Under the pieces are notes generated by a model, which was given only the letters and a program-made list of their open reading frames with translations, had not been told where the DNA came from and did not search any database. This document shows, one piece after another, positions 32,330-33,164 of a DNA stretch of 33,164 bases. The stretch's first letter is position 1; each line of letters starts with the position of its first letter. The position numbers were made by a program, and so were the translations under genes. Origin of the DNA: Bacillota bacterium (lineage in GTDB: Bacteria > Bacillota > Clostridia > Tissierellales > MES13); NCBI GenBank assembly GCA_009711785.1, contig VENA01000007.1, positions 1 through 33,164 of the forward strand, written 5' to 3'.

Positions 32330-33164
32330 TACTTTTCACCTCCAAGCATCAATCTGATAAATGGATTATAATATTTATCATCCTTACTTATAACACCTTC
32401 AAGACCCTTTCCGCCATCTCTTGGTCTTTTTACTCCTGCAAATTTACCCTTTTCTATTGTAGAGAATATTCCTTCCTTTTCAATATCTTTAAGTAATTCA
32501 TCTGCATTATTTAATACTTCTTTAGCTCTAGTTTGAATTATTCCATTCCTTTTAAATGTTATCTCTTCACCTAAATCCTTTGCATTATTAAATATATATT
32601 TAGCATTTTCTATAGAAAGCATTCTATCCTGTAAGTGGGGTGTATGAATTGCTTCTGTAGGCATACCTAATAACTGAACACCTTGATTTGTCCATATCGA
32701 TATAAGATTAAATAAAGCATCCTGAAGATGTCCTTTAAATATATTACCTGTCATAAATTTAGTTGGAGGCATATATTTTAGTGGTGCATTAGGAAATATC
32801 TCTCTAGCCATTTGAGCTTGGGCAAGTTCTAATAAGAAACCATTTTCAATCTTAGGATCCATCTCAAAGGCATGGCCAAGTCCCATTTGCTCTTCCGGTA
32901 TACCTGCTATAAGGGCAAATTGTTCATTCATAAGTTGTGAAGCTAATACAGTATGGGCTTCTTCTATTGCATCTGCAGTTGTTAGATAATTATCTTCCCC
33001 TGTATTTATAATTACTCCACCATATCCATTAATTATTCTAGAAAAATATTGATCTATAAGTGTTCTTTTCATATTTATATCTCTAAATAATATTCCATAT
33101 AAAGCATCATTAAGCATTACATCAAGTCTTTCTAATGCTCCCATTGCTGCTATTTCAGGCATAC
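32329..33164 (-). CDS. kamD: Lysine 5,6-aminomutase, alpha subunit (5' end outside the window)
   Basis: The C-terminal 277 or so residues of the large subunit, which is normally a little over 500 residues; the frame stays open to the right edge. Recognisable family stretches are GYGGVIINTGEDNYLTTADA, EEQMGLGHAFEMDPKIENG, PPTKFMTGNIFKGH and LLGMPTEAIHTPHLQDR. The TIM-barrel subunit supplies the active-site cap over PLP and adenosylcobalamin with KamE. The Met at 33162 is internal, not the start. Other lysine-fermentation genes (kamA, kdd, kce, kal) are expected upstream beyond the window. Confidence 0.95.
   Translation of the reverse strand, partial: MPEIAAMGALERLDVMLNDALYGILFRDINMKRTLIDQYFSRIINGYGGVIINTGEDNYLTTADAIEEAHTVLASQLMNEQFALIAGIPEEQMGLGHAFEMDPKIENGFLLELAQAQMAREIFPNAPLKYMPPTKFMTGNIFKGHLQDALFNLISIWTNQGVQLLGMPTEAIHTPHLQDRMLSIENAKYIFNNAKDLGEEITFKRNGIIQTRAKEVLNNADELLKDIEKEGIFSTIEKGKFAGVKRPRDGGKGLEGVISKDDKYYNPFIRLMLGGEK

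Overview
The window comes from a low-GC, AT-rich member of the Firmicutes, most likely an anaerobic, amino-acid-fermenting member of the Clostridia/Tissierellia. The evidence is the lysine 5,6-aminomutase genes at the right edge, S-layer homology (SLH) proteins, strong AGGAGG ribosome binding sites, U-tract terminators and lipoprotein signal peptides. Almost every real gene is on the minus strand. The exceptions are a small SLH protein, the IS3-family transposase and a decayed pst relic.

Layout in ascending coordinates: (1) 1-214, the 5' part of a group II intron that runs off the left edge, inserted directly behind the terminator of a chemotaxis receptor gene. (2) 252-5721, a methyl-accepting chemotaxis protein, an unassigned secreted protein, and a MotB/OmpA-like plus MotA/ExbB-like ion-channel pair. 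(3) 5838-11162, a marR - tolC-like - hlyD - ABC-2 permease - ABC-2 permease export operon with a MarR-type operator at its promoter and no ATPase gene. (4) 11352-12833, an IS3/IS150-type element sitting in the loop of the terminator of a second tolC-like gene (12848-14026). (5) 14204-17584, a large acidic S-layer protein with a canonical promoter and a dyad-rich control region, then pyrG, a carboxyl-terminal processing protease, a small CxxC protein, a stand-alone SLH protein and a secreted HExxH protease. (6) 25201-30396, an ABC importer (DUF3798-type lipoprotein, tandem ATPase, two permeases). (7) 30621-31476, a stretch of gene relics. (8) 31574-33164, kamE and the 3' part of kamD.

How the genes work together (inference): the S-layer protein, SLH protein, processing protease and HExxH protease form a cell-envelope neighbourhood. 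The ABC importer next to kamDE is a plausible supplier of a substrate for lysine fermentation. The two TolC-like proteins lack obvious room for beta-barrel segments, which fits export across a thick wall or S-layer better than across an outer membrane.

Gene-free stretches over 300 bases: 17585-18035 holds the S-layer leader, promoter, dyads and the pyrG terminator. 24668-25200 holds the protease leader with an orphan Shine-Dalgarno sequence, a 29-nt repeat, an 86-nt group II intron fossil and the ABC-operon terminator. 30397-31573 holds the DUF3798 gene leader, a 20-bp palindrome, two kamE fragments, the second copy of the 29-nt repeat, a pstA/pstB relic and the kamE terminator. I saw no tRNA, rRNA or CRISPR array.

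A theme of the window is that three independent mobile insertions (two group II introns and one IS3 element) all sit in or immediately after intrinsic terminators.
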